Shown piece after piece: positions 46,657 through 59,900 of a stretch of DNA of 64,000 nucleotides. The notes beneath the pieces were generated by a model. That model saw only the letters and a program-made list of their open reading frames with translations, ran no database searches and was not told the origin of the DNA. How positions within the stretch are numbered: position 1 is the stretch's first letter; each line of letters opens with the position of its first letter. A program made the position numbers and the translations under genes. This DNA is from Labyrinthula sp. Ha (Eukaryota; Sar; Bigyra; Labyrinthulida; Labyrinthulaceae), in assembly GCA_015227615.1 (NCBI GenBank), contig JAALGZ010000063.1, positions 62,001 to 126,000 of the forward strand. Direction: 5' to 3'.

Positions 46657-49600
46657 AGTATTATTTTCTGATAGTGTTTGAAAAATAATTGATAACTCAG
46701 CTACAGTGAAATTATTATTTTCAATCCTAAATATGAAATAGAAGAAAAATATACGTCCACTCTTCAACTTTTGTTCTCTTGCTTATAAACATATCAAAAG
46801 ACTTAAAAGATATTATTTCACACCTATAAAAACTATAGTAAATAAATATTAAAAAAATACTATATCTTTTTTAACTTAGGAAATATTTTTTGTTTAGAAA
46901 GTATATTAAGAGTATCATCATTTATTGAACAGTGGCGAAACCTATCTTAAAATAAGGACAAAAAATACTCCAAGTAATCAACTGCTGGAAATAAATTTAA
47001 TAATCTTTCAAATTCTTCTTTCAGAAGAAAAAGTGGACAATAAATAAACCTATATTCTTTGAGAAGGAAACATCTTACTTTAACCTAGTTATCTCCTTAT
47101 TCACTTTCATATTTTGGAGAAAAGTTTTGATTGCTTTGTTGAACATTTCTGACTCATCTATGACACTACCCGACCTTATAATAACCAAATTGAAAATATA
47201 TACCACTTAATACTAAAATTATTGGTTTCATATCTTCCTTCATATTGTTTTAGTATAGATTTTTCATCATATGTCATCTTTGTTTTTGTTCTTTTTTGAC
47301 ACAAAAAATTATTTTACTGAAACTTTTTCGATTAATTAGTTTAAAATATAAAAATATACTAAATTAAAACCAATAAAATGATTATTAGTTTTTTCTTATT
47401 GAGCTTAACGTTAACTACTGGTAAAGAAATTCTTAACGGATACTGAATCTTACGGAAATTACCGTTTATAACGATATTCACGATATCTTTTTGTGTTTTC
47501 AAAATCTTTTAACAATTAAATATTTTGTTCTAAATTATATCTTTATAATATATTATATTTATATTCTTTCTCTAAAGGAATAAAATTGAAACAAAAGCTG
47601 CCTTAGATCAAAATAAAACAAAGAATCAACATCATTTGCAAGTTATTTGATATGAAAAACTTCTCATGACTACTACCCTTAGCCTTGAAGTTATCTCGAT
47701 CCAATCTCAAAATAAGCTCCTAGAGGTTAATGAAATATTCCAAAATCTTTTCAGAAAATTTTAAGGAACTAGTTGTACTATATGATAGAAAATACAACTG
47801 AAAAAATAGAGGAAATACCTTGCCCATAGCGATTTTTTTTCATAATCATGAAATAGAAACGACGTATCTTCGCTTCAACTTTTTTTCAGAAAAACCAGAT
47901 TACACCATTGGAAAAATATTTTACTTTCCCAGCTACTCCTGAAAGAGAGTTCAGTTTTTTATAAAGTTAATCACGGATTTGTACGGTCTAATATCCGAAA
48001 ATCAAAGCAAGACTTCACATAACAATACTTGCGGCAGAAAAGTTCATATTTCAGAGTTTACATTTAATCCTCTTAAACCAAATAAAATACAAGGTTATTT
48101 AAAGCCTAATTCACAAATTTTCGTAGCTTTTTTTCTTTTCTTTATTGAGATATGCTATGATTGAACTACGTATTTTTATATTTCCGGCCTACAATCTATT
48201 TTCAAGTGATATATTCTATATTTTCCTATCCAGCTAAATTCTAATTTAAAACAGTATTGCAACTAATTTAGCCTATCTTCAAAATCGAATCTAATAGGTG
48301 GGTTTCAAATTTTCCATATTTAGGCACAGGAAGGGATTTTTCTATTTCATTCTTTTCAGGTCTACCTGTATTCTTGGTGAATTACCAAATAATTGCAAAG
48401 CTTGTTCCTCAGTCAAAACTTCGAGTTAAAAAAGCTAAACTTAGTTGCGGAAAAATCTTTTAAATAATTCTCTGTTTATATAAGATTTTAAAAGCTTTAA
48501 AACGGTTGATATTATGTACAGTACCAAATGCCACCAGAATATTGTTCTTTCCTTTTATAGCAACCAGAAAACAATGAAGAAACATGCTACACCACCTCTG
48601 TAAACTGTCACGGTTAGTTCCTATGTTTAAGCTAAACCTTGTAGTAAATAATAGTTTTTATGGTTTTTGTTATTACGTGGTGTTGGAAACTCTGTCAATG
48701 ATTTTTTCAAAAATCCAGTATAATAGCCATATAATAAACAATACCTTTTCAGGTCTTGTATAAAGCTCAAAACCTATTGTAAACTAAACTTAGAACTTAC
48801 TCACATAAAAATTTATAGGATTAAAACAATATAAAGTATAAAAAAAACACGATTATTGAAAATAACACATATAGTATTTGTTAGTTTTTGTCACGAAATC
48901 TTCCATGAATAAAATATTATCACCCACAATGTGTTTCAAATTGAAGAAAGTTTCCCAATCATATGTTTTTTCAAGGTATTTGGTAAGGATGAGTACTTTA
49001 AACCCTAATAAAGGCTAATTTTAAGGGTCCGTTTCACTAAGTTTACAGATCTTTAAAAAAACATACATTCAAACGTAACATCACGAAGAACAACACTATA
49101 GATGATCTAATTCTTCCCATACGCTAAGTATTTACTATATCTGACTTTTAAATTCATTTCTCAGGATTTTATTCTCTAGTTAATTGTAACTGAGCTAAAC
49201 TTCACTCAGAAAAGTCAAATGTTGAAAATCTGCACATCAGAAAATACTAAATCACTTAGTTTTGCTATAATCCCTCAAATTTTTATACTAGGTAGCCTCA
49301 AAAAACAAAAAAACACGACATGTAACCTTTAGCTCAGTTCTTTAGGATATTTTTAATGTATTTTTTAAGAAAAGTCGATATTGGGCTAAAATGCTATTTT
49401 GATAAACTTCGATCCGTGTAATACCTCAAGAAATACTCTCCTAGAGCCAAAACAGACCTCACCAGTCGAAAGAACGAATGAATTTAGGTCTAAATATAAG
49501 TTTTTTGAAAATTGGAGTCCTGTCTACAGCCTTCCTAGAAATGAATCTTATTTCCAAGATTTGAGAAACTCTGAAAAGGATACTCTTAAATGTCAAATAG

Positions 49601-50100
49601 TCCTAAATGGGTGATACTAAGTGACAAAACATCCTGAGAAATGGTTATCACCTCAATACATGATTGATTTAGGGCTCCACCAAATTTGGTTCGAACAAAC
49701 TCCAAGAACTTCCCTATTGAACTCGGCAATTGTTATTTCGCTTATTTTTGCTTTACTCCAAACTCAACTTTGAAATAGCCAAAACAGAGCTTCTATTAGT
49801 TCAAATATCAGTAAATTTAATTCTAACCTCATCTAAGACTATTAATTAGTAACTTAGGAAGGAAAAAAAAATAAATTTGAAGATTCTTGCTTTCAACTAT
49901 ACAAATCTCTGTCATATTGTTGCAAATTCCTATGTTAAAATATGTTTTTTTTTACATTTAAATATGTTTAAGTGCTCAAAAATACATATAAATTGGCATT
50001 GTGAAAGCAGTAATATATTAAAAACATCTACGCATTTAGTTTTTGAAAAAACCCGTAGTGTGGACACTTTACTTATGTATATAAGGTAACAAAGTGATAT
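46657..50100 (-). repeat. Upstream flank of copy C plus third, divergent L copy (L3)
   Basis: 46657-47402 matches the upstream flanks of copies A and B. From the boundary motif at 47403 to about 50100 the sequence is the reverse complement of the L region (3480-6480), clearly more diverged than L1 and L2 are from each other. It holds the outgroup orientation of the 87-bp segment at about 48910-48996, adjoining TTTAAA at 48997-49002. Short ORFs here (for example 47979-48164, 49399-49614) show no conservation as proteins in the other copies and are not called. Confidence 0.8.
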
Positions 50101-50670
50101 TCTTGTTCTTATAGGTTTAACTGCTTGCTCTTACTTTTATAAAGCGTGTTCATTGTAATTACAAAAAAAGAAAATTATTGAGAGGTGTAAACCGTAGGAA
50201 ATATAATATGCGGGAAACCCTTCATTTTCTTCTTCTTTGGGTTTCCTCTTACGTGGGTAGCCTTTGTCGGGTTTTCTTGTTTTTAGTTTACCTAAAACAT
50301 AGTTGAACTAGACGAAACAAAACATTCTTATGCGCTATGAAAACACTAGACTTTGTTGCTTTCTTTTGGATATCCAAGTTTGTCCTTCTTCGCCATGTTT
50401 GTTGTTCAAACATGGCAACTTGTCCAATCTTCTCGTCTGTATTTGTCCACTGCAAACAGGGTGAGTTCTTTTTCAAAAGCCAACAACCAGGAAGGGATTT
50501 CCAATAGCTTATTTAATTTCCATGGCAGAAAAATATTTCTTGATTTCCACAAAGGCTCTATTGTGACTTCTGTAGCAATAGAATAAAATACTTCTTGTTA
50601 ACTTCCTATTCTTTTTCATTACTAGCATCACAGTACAAGAGAATTTAGTTTGAGAGTATATATTTCTACC
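50101..50670. other. Intergenic with a possible upstream exon
   Basis: GC rises around 50200-50580. An open stretch 50353-50586 lacks a leading ATG (first in-frame ATG 50395). It includes a 30-nt GTGAGT...CAG segment (50461-50490) that could be an in-frame intron, and a 54-nt GT...AG segment (50572-50625) that would join it in frame to the next gene. This is possible but not supported enough to annotate as a gene. Confidence 0.3.
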
Positions 50671-50990
50671 ATGGAATGTCATTTGTTATATTTTAATTCC
50701 ACATTCTTTTGTTTGTTTTCTCTCGGATTTCTATGTGGATGCACGGCGGATATTCTTATTGAAAACATGTCCTCAAACTATACCACGGTATCATCATATT
50801 GGAATGATTTCGATAGTATATCCAACAGGAATCAATATCACTTTTAAGTCATCAATATATAATTTATCATTATCGAAGTTTTACCATTAGACAACGATAT
50901 ACTTCATTTAAAGTTGTTAAGTATAACGGTACTGGCAATGATTATCAATTTAAAATAACTGATAAAACACAATTAATCGGTTTTCCATAA
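50671..50990 (+). CDS. Candidate small secreted protein, two exons
   Basis: Exons 50671-50787 and 50817-50990 with a 29-nt intron (GTATCA...CGATAG), giving 96 residues. The intron size and GTA...AG borders match the proven introns in this window. Splicing is phase 0 and extends the ORF from 58 codons of exon-1 reading to a Tyr/Thr/Lys-rich second half ending KTQLIGFP. The N-terminus has a hydrophobic Phe/Leu/Cys stretch followed by GCTA, a plausible signal peptide with cleavage. A possible upstream exon is noted at 50395-50571. No family is recognised; the protein may be a chance ORF, and confidence rests mostly on the intron fit. Confidence 0.33.
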
Positions 50991-50997
50991 TTTCTGT

Positions 50998-51294
50998 TTG
51001 ATACCGATGACTACTTGCGACGACATAGTTTACCGATTTCTTTGTCCGCGAAAAAACGGGAACATAGTATTCCGTCAACCCATATCTCCCTGCATAATCC
51101 CAGCCTACAAAAACGACCTCAAACGAATACGATCAAACATATCGTCAACATTCAATCAACACCCATTTCCACATAAGAAAACACACACAACTATCGCTAG
51201 AATCAACCCGAAAATCGTAATGTATATACCAACAGACAAATTGACTGAGTATGTGAATATTAAGGTTTACTTGAGAAATTATATATATATTTGA
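50998..51294 (+). other. Open stretch without ATG start, possible exon
   Basis: 98 codons are open and the base composition (many ACA, CGA, CCA and AAC codons) is less AT-rich than intergenic DNA. The frame begins with TTG; the first in-frame ATG is at 51007. It could be an exon of an unresolved gene or a short independent gene. The translation is rich in Ile, Asn, Arg and Pro and matches no family I know. Confidence 0.25.
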
Positions 51295-51413
51295 TTAATA
51301 GACACATTCATATACCATTGATTTACCCAAAATTGGAGGAAAAAAGGAACTGTTGAACGATCACACGAAAAAAAAAGAAAAACAGACCAACTTTCCACAA
51401 ATTCAAAACCAAG

Positions 51414-51869
51414 ATGAACTGCTTCCCCAGCCGTCAGAAATCGAAAGCCAAGCAATGTCAAAACCCAAGATACACTAATAAGAATCCAAGTGTCAAGGAT
51501 TCTCCTCCTCTTTTCGAAACGCGGACGCATTTAGACCCTTTTGACGAATTGATACAAAACAAGTCTTCTTTCTCGCTGTTCAAACGAAGACCAAGTTCTT
51601 CTAAGTCAAAAAGCTACTCATTCTTCAACTTATTTGGGAAAGATGAAGAGGAAGAAGATCTTCCCCGGAAAGAAAAATATGTTTCTGCCGAGTACAGGGA
51701 TGGAGATGCGATGTATGAGTTACTAATGGGATTTGAATGGAAGAACGGTAAAGAAACTAAAGTTCCAAAAAAAAAGGAAATAATTGAAGAAGATAATGAA
51801 CTTGAAGAAATATTTAAGGAAGCTGAAAGATTAGACTACAAATATCTTGAGGATTATTTGTTTGACTAG
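51414..51869 (+). CDS. Hypothetical acidic protein, 151 residues
   Basis: Starts at ATG 51414 and ends with TAG. The first half is basic and Ser/Lys-rich (RRPSSSKSKSYSFF), the middle has a run of five Asp/Glu residues and the C-terminal third is strongly acidic with a Leu/Tyr-rich predicted helix (EIFKEAERLDYKYLEDYLFD). No signal peptide, membrane helix or catalytic motif is visible. The MNCF start could carry a lipid-modified Cys but no Gly for myristoylation. Low-complexity linkers suggest a disordered adaptor or regulator. The family is not recognised. Codon composition, ATG start and charge pattern support a real gene. Confidence 0.65.
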   Translation: MNCFPSRQKSKAKQCQNPRYTNKNPSVKDSPPLFETRTHLDPFDELIQNKSSFSLFKRRPSSSKSKSYSFFNLFGKDEEEEDLPRKEKYVSAEYRDGDAMYELLMGFEWKNGKETKVPKKKEIIEEDNELEEIFKEAERLDYKYLEDYLFD

Positions 51870-54800
51870 AATGCTGTTATGGCCTAAACTAACAGAAAAC
51901 TTTAGAGTTGTGTTTTTTGTTTAGAAAGTTGTTTACACGGGATGGAAGTTTTTGAATATGGTTAATGTGAGTGTCTGGGCTAGATTTTCTTTTTGATAGC
52001 GGAAAACGTATTGTTACAGATGTAATTTTTTATATAATTTCGGGAAACCTTTGGGTAATAAAGTTTAAAAATGATTATTCATGAAACTTTTCAACAAGGC
52101 TGTCTATGGTTTGTTTTTAGGATGCGTATGCGTTTTCACCGTTTTTCTTTTCTGTAGCCTCATTTAACACTAAAGGGATGAAATGTTTGTTCATTGTTGG
52201 ATTTGCCTTGCTCAAGTTCAAGCGTCTTCTCAAGATTTGACCAGGAACTAGGACATGCAACATTATATGAGAACAGTACAACCTTTATGTTTGATTAAAT
52301 GCACAGGTTTGGTTAATGTCTCTAATCCAAAGGGTTTAGTGTGGAGAAAAACGTTTTGGTTTCGTATTATTCCGGATCTTAATACTCTCTTAAGAACTAT
52401 TGTTTCGAAATTGAGACGAGATAGAATTTAGTATCAGCTAGATTGCGGGCATTAATAATAGATTAGCTGTTTCTTTCACCAAACTTTTTATTTCAGCTAA
52501 AAGTTCTCAACAGTGGGTTAATTAAGCATAAGCCATTACTTCCAACCTAGAATCAGTACTTGAATCACTGCTTTTGGCTAAGTTTCAGACATTTCGTACA
52601 TTATGCTCGAAATTTAGACTAGATAATTAAATCTAAACGTCACTAAGAAGCGGAATGTAACAAATTAAGCGGTGCAAGTATCTTACAGCATTTCCAAGTA
52701 ATTGGGGAATCATTAAGAATTAATGAGGTAAGTTTCGTGATACAAGGGGGAACAGTTACTGAAAAAGAAAACATACAATTGATAATACAACACCCGCCCT
52801 AGGCTATATTTAGAGTAGCAATGTGCAACTATTTTTGTTCATTTCGGTAGTTCGACGACTTAGGTCCAAGTGAAGGAAAGATCATGTAGAAGTGTGCATG
52901 ACTTTAAGCACCACACCTTGTCCATATATAAATTTAAGTCTTAGGCTAAAGGAATGACAGCAATTAATATTATTTTTCCGAAGAAAAACTAAGCTTATTC
53001 ATTTTGTTGTCATGAACTAGCTTATGGCAATGCAATTTGAACTTAACACCTTTTCAACAAAGAAAGGGGAGATATGAGGCTAACTTGGTTAGCGTCTAGG
53101 AATCCAATAGGAAATATAATTCTTATCAGCATATATATATAAATATATAGATAGATAGATATAAAGATGAAGCTGTCCACGGCTTTTCTTTAATCTTATC
53201 TATCCTGCACTTGCTATTTCTTCAAGAGGTTTAGTATTTTTATAGTAAAACATGTTGAATATAAGTTATTTGCGTTCACGGTTGTTAAAGTAGTACCTTG
53301 AGAATTAGTTTAGTTTTCATAGTTCGGAATCATCAGTCTTATTACGTGACCATAATAGAAAGCACAACCTGCATCAATCATTATGCACATATATAAATGT
53401 GTCTATTCTTTCTTTTCAGAAGAGTGTTAGTTCTTTTCATTCTCGTGAGATATTAAATAAATCCCTCAGTGAGACAAAACTGGCTAGGCTCTCTCTCTCT
53501 ATATAAACAAGTAATTTATTGAAACGAGAAAAGCCCCAAGGTAGACCCATGCCTTATTACCAGTTTTAGAGTTTTCTTGCTGGAACTTAGTTTTGGCTCT
53601 TGTTCAGAACAGTAATATAGTGAATGGTCAAGAATTATGTCTTAGCATAGCTTTAGTGAGTCTATTGCACAAGCTAATTTGCTGTAAGTGTTGATATAGC
53701 TCCTACTGTTGGGGTAGGAGATTCCATGGGTATCTCAGGGTTTTTTAATAAAGATTTTCTTTAAGGCCATCTTTTGGATATCCACTGAAAAAATGCATTG
53801 TTTAGCTTTTTAATTTTCTGTATTTCATAGTCATTACCGGTACCACGACGCGGGAATTTAATCTAATGGAAACTATTCCAACTTTTCTTTAGTTTAGTTT
53901 GCTATAACTGAACGGGGTTTTGCTTCTTCCCATCTACCTCTTCAAGTTTTTTCGAGAGTTAGTAATTGCTTTCTCAATGTGCATTCGTACCTATGTCTAC
54001 ACACAAAAGAAATATTTAAAAGAGTAATTCTACCAATTTGTTAGTAAATTGAGCATAAAACCTCACGACTTGGCAAATAGAAGGACAAATTATTATCAAT
54101 GCTACCTTTTAAAAATATTCAGCAAAGCAATTATTGTCTACGTTTCCTTTATATTGAAGAGCGTGTATGCTGTACATCGAAAATATCTAATATAGCTATT
54201 TAATCTTCAGTCGATACAATAAATTTAAGATAATGCTGCGCCGAGTAAGAAGGAAAAGAAAATACAGGTATCTATGATGAACAGAAACGAGTATTTATAG
54301 CCTAAAACTATCCAGAATAAAAGTTTTCACTATATTATTTCTCACATTTCTCCGTTTTCAGCTTTCTTGTAAAGATCCACATGTTTAGGTTAATGCGATT
54401 AAGTGGGAGATCTATCTCTTGCATAAGTACTGTGTCTTACCTCCATAACTCGTACTAAAACTATGTTGCATTCCTATTCCACTGTAAAGCTAAAAAAGAT
54501 TAAACTTTTCAAATTTCTGAGCATCAGGTTGAACAAATGCTGAATAATAATTGGAGTTGACTAATTTGAGGACGGTTGCAAAGAAAAAGAGAGAGAAATC
54601 AAGAATTAATATTTAGATTTCGGAAACCGATTTCTATAGGCTACGGTAGCTGCTCCATTCCATAGACAAGGTAGATATTGGACTGTGTAAGCCCTGATGG
54701 GGCTGACTTCGGGTAGTTTGGAATGAAAAGATTATAATCGCTTGTCAATAATAGGGTAAACATTCAAAATCGGAGTTAAGACATGTAGTTTAAGGAGTAG

Positions 54801-56949
54801 CTTTGTAAGCAGTATGTACCATCAGTATTGTTTTTTATATATTTTGCCATAGATTTTTCCTGTGTTAATCAAAAATAATTCCAAATGAGAATCCTAGTAT
54901 AGATTCTAAGCTGCCTTACATAATTGTATCATATTAGTGGGATTTATTCGAGAGGGCAAAACAGTTAGATTGCATTTAGCATATTTGCAAGAATGTACCT
55001 ATTCTTGTTTTTATACTGGCCATTCAGCGTTTGCTGAGTGATTTAAATATGTGCTTTGTGGTTCAAAAGAAAATTTTCCTTACTCGTGAAAGCAGGTACC
55101 AACAAAATTTGTATTTAAAGACACAGAATTGACACATGTCTAAAAATAAGGCCTGTAGAATTTAGTATACATATACTCAATGAGACTAAAAAAACCTTCT
55201 CCAGTAAATAACTTACCTAACAAGTTATTCCAAAGCCATTAAAATTCCTTCAAGGCGATTAGAATGCAATAAGTAACATCTCTACATCCACCGTAAATAT
55301 GCTTTGATATGGTAGCTAAATGGATTATCGGACACTTTATACCACATCCCCAATACTAAGTGAACTCAACTTACGTGCATGTAGTAATTAATCACAAGTA
55401 GAGCCCTTATATCGAAGGGATAGTTATCCAATATGAAATTATCTTAATTGCTTCACAAGAAGAATGCGCCTAACATATATTTCTTCTGCGAACTACTATG
55501 GTATCGCCAATAAGGAAGTATATTCCTTTTTCATTAAGCTTGATTAATTACAATATAAGAATTTCTCAGCTCTAATGAACCACAGCTACCCAGAATCTTG
55601 CACTAATACTGGTGTGTTGCATCAAGAGAGAATCTTCCATTCTTATTTTCCAAGTAGTCAAAGAATGAGCAAGTATTTAAGCAGGACCTAAGCCTTATAA
55701 TAATAAGACTCATGGGAATAAACTTAGTTTTGCATATATTTGAACCTATATTAGTGTAGGTTTACTTCTATGATGTACTGTTAATCTACCACTTTGCGCA
55801 GAAAGCAATAGGATGAACCCCATTGAAGATACTATTAATGAATTTATACATAGGCGATATAAACATAGTTAAAGAATGAAACGAGATCTAACACTAGCGA
55901 GAAAACTTTCTGAACAATGATAGGCACAGACATTGGTTCCATTATTAGCACAACAGGAATAAAACGTGGTAAGATAAAACTTCCTCTATTCATAAATTAA
56001 AAGGATATATACAAACCGGCTATCATTTCCTCAACTACTTGTACTAAAATCCTTAAAACATGAGGAAATAGCTAAGTTCAGTACATATAATATACATCTC
56101 AGTACTGGTAAATTAGAATACCAGGTGATATCAAACCATTACCCCTCTCCCAAATAACCAGTTTTCGCTAAGTTTTCTATTACTGAAAAAGTTAACACTG
56201 AAATCCAGTGCTTATTCTAACCACTGAGACTTGCGACTTTTTTTTGCTTAGACACTGAGAGTTATAGAATATTAACTAGTGCATTGCTGTATGTTTGAGT
56301 TATTTTAGGCGATATATCAAAACCATGATAATAAATGATTAATTTATTACACTCTACTTCTTCGTTCGATGCACTTGAGCTTTCCTCATATTCTCTGTCA
56401 TTCAAAACTTTTTATTTGAATTATCTTTCATGATTTGACATAACTTACTTTCTGGTCTTTATTTTAGTGTCAAAAAATATCTACAGAAAATAGGGGTAAA
56501 TTTAGCATTGCATTGAGCATTAAGTTGTAACTAGCTTAAATCGAGGGTATTCGGTATGATTTTCTTCAAATCTGTAAATGAAAAGAGAAATCTCTTATCC
56601 ATAAAAATCTGAAAATAGAAATAATGAAAAAAAAAATAAAAAAAATATCTATTTGATGCATTTGTAGCTTTAATATGAAAGTATTACTTTGACTTTGATT
56701 ATTTTTCAACTTGGAACCTCTTGATTTACCTTCCCCTTACCTGTTCAAACCAATTTACAAATGGGCTCAAGATAAGTAGGAATTTGGGGTTAGGATCAAA
56801 TATTAGCCATGAAGTTGGGAAATCTAATTTATTTCAATATATCACATGTTTTTTGATAATACTTTATTGCTGGTATTTTATAGTTCAAAGGTGTCAAAAG
56901 ATTGTTATTATTATCTGCAACATTTTGGAGATGAAGTAGTAAAAACAGT
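51870..56949. other. Long intergenic region, no gene recognised
   Basis: About 5 kb of AT-rich DNA with no ORF worth calling; the longest near the end (56721-56939) is Ile/Leu/Cys-rich and looks like chance. Simple repeats are present: a TATA/GATA-type run at about 53130-53165 and a CT run at about 53492-53502. Poly-A interrupted by T occurs at about 56623-56650. No tRNA, rRNA or other structured RNA was recognised by eye. Confidence 0.45.
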
Positions 56950-59900
56950 TAAGCGTTCGTGCACCAACGAGGCTGCTCAACTTCGACCTCCACTAAGGTT
57001 TTTGAGTATGTGAGCCAGCATGAGCAGAGACGAATTGTGTTCTCTATGAGCGTTAGTGGTCTTACCACATCAAAAATTAGCCTTTTGAAAGAGAAAACCC
57101 AGAAAATGCCAATTTGATGTTGCCAGAGTTCCATATAAACGGGTACAAGACCTTGAAAGAATCGCTGAATGTCAGCAGCAGCAAAGGTATGAGGGGTTTC
57201 TTTAACCGCTTACTGGAGCAGCAGGCGTAGTAATCTACTTGGCCGAAGAACTTTCTTGCAACGTCCCTACAGTTCAAAGTACTAGCGACATGATCCTGAA
57301 AGTAGTTCTCCAAGGCACCGGCAAGAAAAGGATTAATGTAGTGAACTGCTACGCTCCACACTGTGGACTAGGCAGAGAATCTTACAAAGAATTCCTGAAA
57401 GAATTGAGTGTGGTAACGAGGAACCTGAACAAGAGAAGGACGTTACTTTTAGGTGGTGATTTCAATGCACAAGTGAGTAGAACGGCGCTGAAGAAGAAAT
57501 GTAAGCTGGGGTTCTCAAAAAGAAGTAATGCAAATGGAAAGCTACTGGAAAGTTGGTTAAGACTTAAGGTATACTCTATCATTAATCACAGACATTTCAC
57601 TAGGAAAAGGGAGTGAAAAAATATGGAAAATTTTATTGCCGATATGATAGTACGAAGGTAACAGATATTGAATTCTTCATTACCAATAAACCAGAAAAAA
57701 ATATCTGTTAAAACCCAAAAGGGACAACAACAACAGGATCTGGCAGAAAGAAAAGTTTCATCACATCGCTATCATAGTAGAGCTAAGAAAACTCCACGGA
57801 GGCAAGAAAAGATGGGAAAAGACGCCCCATAAAGATATCTCTAGCCATCTTTAAAACAAGCAAGTTTTACAACAAGTAGAACACAAATTTACTCATGAGA
57901 TCATAAAGCTAAAAGAGAAAGAAATAGATATCGAAGCCCTGAAACAGATTGATCTAAAACTGGTTAAGGATATTGTACCTGAGCAGAGTAATAACTTGGT
58001 AGATCAAAGGACATCCAATCAAACACGAGGACTGCTACAAAGGAAGAGCTCATTGTAGAATATATCAACATTAGAAGAAAAGAAGGAACTCGTCAGTGCA
58101 GTAAAAAGAAGCACAAGGAAGGACCAAATGGACTGGTAAATGGAAAGTGCTAACAAATAACAGCTTCTATTTGAGCAGAACCACACAAAGGAACGATACT
58201 CAGTGTTAAAACTAGTAAAACAGGCAACCAAAACATATGCCCGGATTACTAAAGATAATAAAGGAAACAAAGTAGATACGTGTCAGAGGTTGAAAATACT
58301 CAGTGACTATATAACCCGCCAACAACTTCCACCAATGCCCCAAAACGCATAACTGAGAAGAAGAGGTGCATTACTGTAAACAAATATATGAACCGACTCC
58401 AGAAAAGCACATAAACTAAAACCCTCCATCAATGGATGAAGTCATAGCATGGAAAAACAACTAAAGAACAATCGAGTCATAGGTGTTGATTGAATCAATA
58501 ATGAAGTGCTGAAAGCGTCACCAACAGTCCAAAAAATCTTGCTAAGAGAAATCTATGAGCTCCTCAGAAAAACCACATTAAGTCAGAGGATGAAGAAGCA
58601 GTTCTGCCTTGGGAAAATCGTACATGTATACAAACAAAAAAGGAAAACAATTTACCGGGGTCATACAGGACCATAGCACTCTTGGATAGAGCTTTCAAAC
58701 TGACAACGAAGATAATTCATAGCCGTTTTTACCCAATAATCAATAAGCTACCTTCCTATCAGACAGGTTTCAGATCAGGTCTCTCCACAATAAATAAGGT
58801 GGAAAACTAAACAGTATTGTGAAGGAGAAACTACTGCAGAATGCGACGTTGAAGATTCTTTTCATTGATTTTCAAAAGGCATTCTACTCAGTCAACCATG
58901 ACTTCATAGAGCTATCGCTGAAAGAGCTTTGAGTGCCCAGCAAACTGAGAAAAATCATTCGTGTGCTATGTAAAGATGCTACAGTCAAAGTCTCAGAAGG
59001 GAAGCATATTTCCAAAAAGTACACTTGAGAAAAGGAGTACTTGAAGGAGACTCACTATCTCTCTTGATATATTTATATTGGTGCTAAGATTTACAGTAAG
59101 AAAAGACAAAAGTTTCATTGGCAAACATAAAAATAGTAGGAAACACCTTTAACTACCTCGTTTTGCGGAAAACTTGGTTGTACTTTATGAAAACAACAAC
59201 CAACTAAACTCCTTCATCCAGCAACTCTACAAAATGGAATCCCACTCTGGTCTAAGAATAAACTTGAGTAAAACAAAAATACTCTTAACAAACAAAGGAT
59301 ACTCTCTGACAGGAGAGATACCAAATGAAACCATAAATAAGCTCCTTATTAACTTCTTTTGCGATAAGTGTCAAAGATAGTTCCATCGAGAGAAGCCTCT
59401 AAAAGCAAACCACAGAAGCCGTTTCTGCGATGGTACTTTTAATCGAAAAAACTGGAATGTTAGCTGTCAAAGACACCAAATATATTATCATGAAAATGTT
59501 ACAACCAGTTGCTGAACCAATATCAATGCTAGGAGAAGAAGTCCAGGTAGTGAAAGAAATGAAGTATCTGGGTACGATCTTTAACTCCAGTAGAATAGCG
59601 CAAGAACATGTTCTTTCTCACCTGGACAATTGCGAGGCGAGACTTACCAAATACAGGGGCATACTACTCTGCAACACTCTGACCCAAAAGGTGAAGAGAT
59701 AACTAGTATGCAGCAGCGTCTTAGCTCCAGGAATGTATAACCTTGGTAACTGGTCCTTAAACAGTGGCATGGAAAAAAAGTTAAACTTCCTTACAAGGAA
59801 AATAAACACCATCCTGAAAAAACGTACCTATCCAAAAATATAGATTCTGTGAAGGGGACCTGGATATGTAAGAAATACCACTAGAGCAAGGAGCAAAGTA

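Noticed and set aside
57077-57361. Minus-strand ORFs within the LINE
   Set aside because: They lie opposite the endonuclease and RT reading on the plus strand and are antisense shadows.
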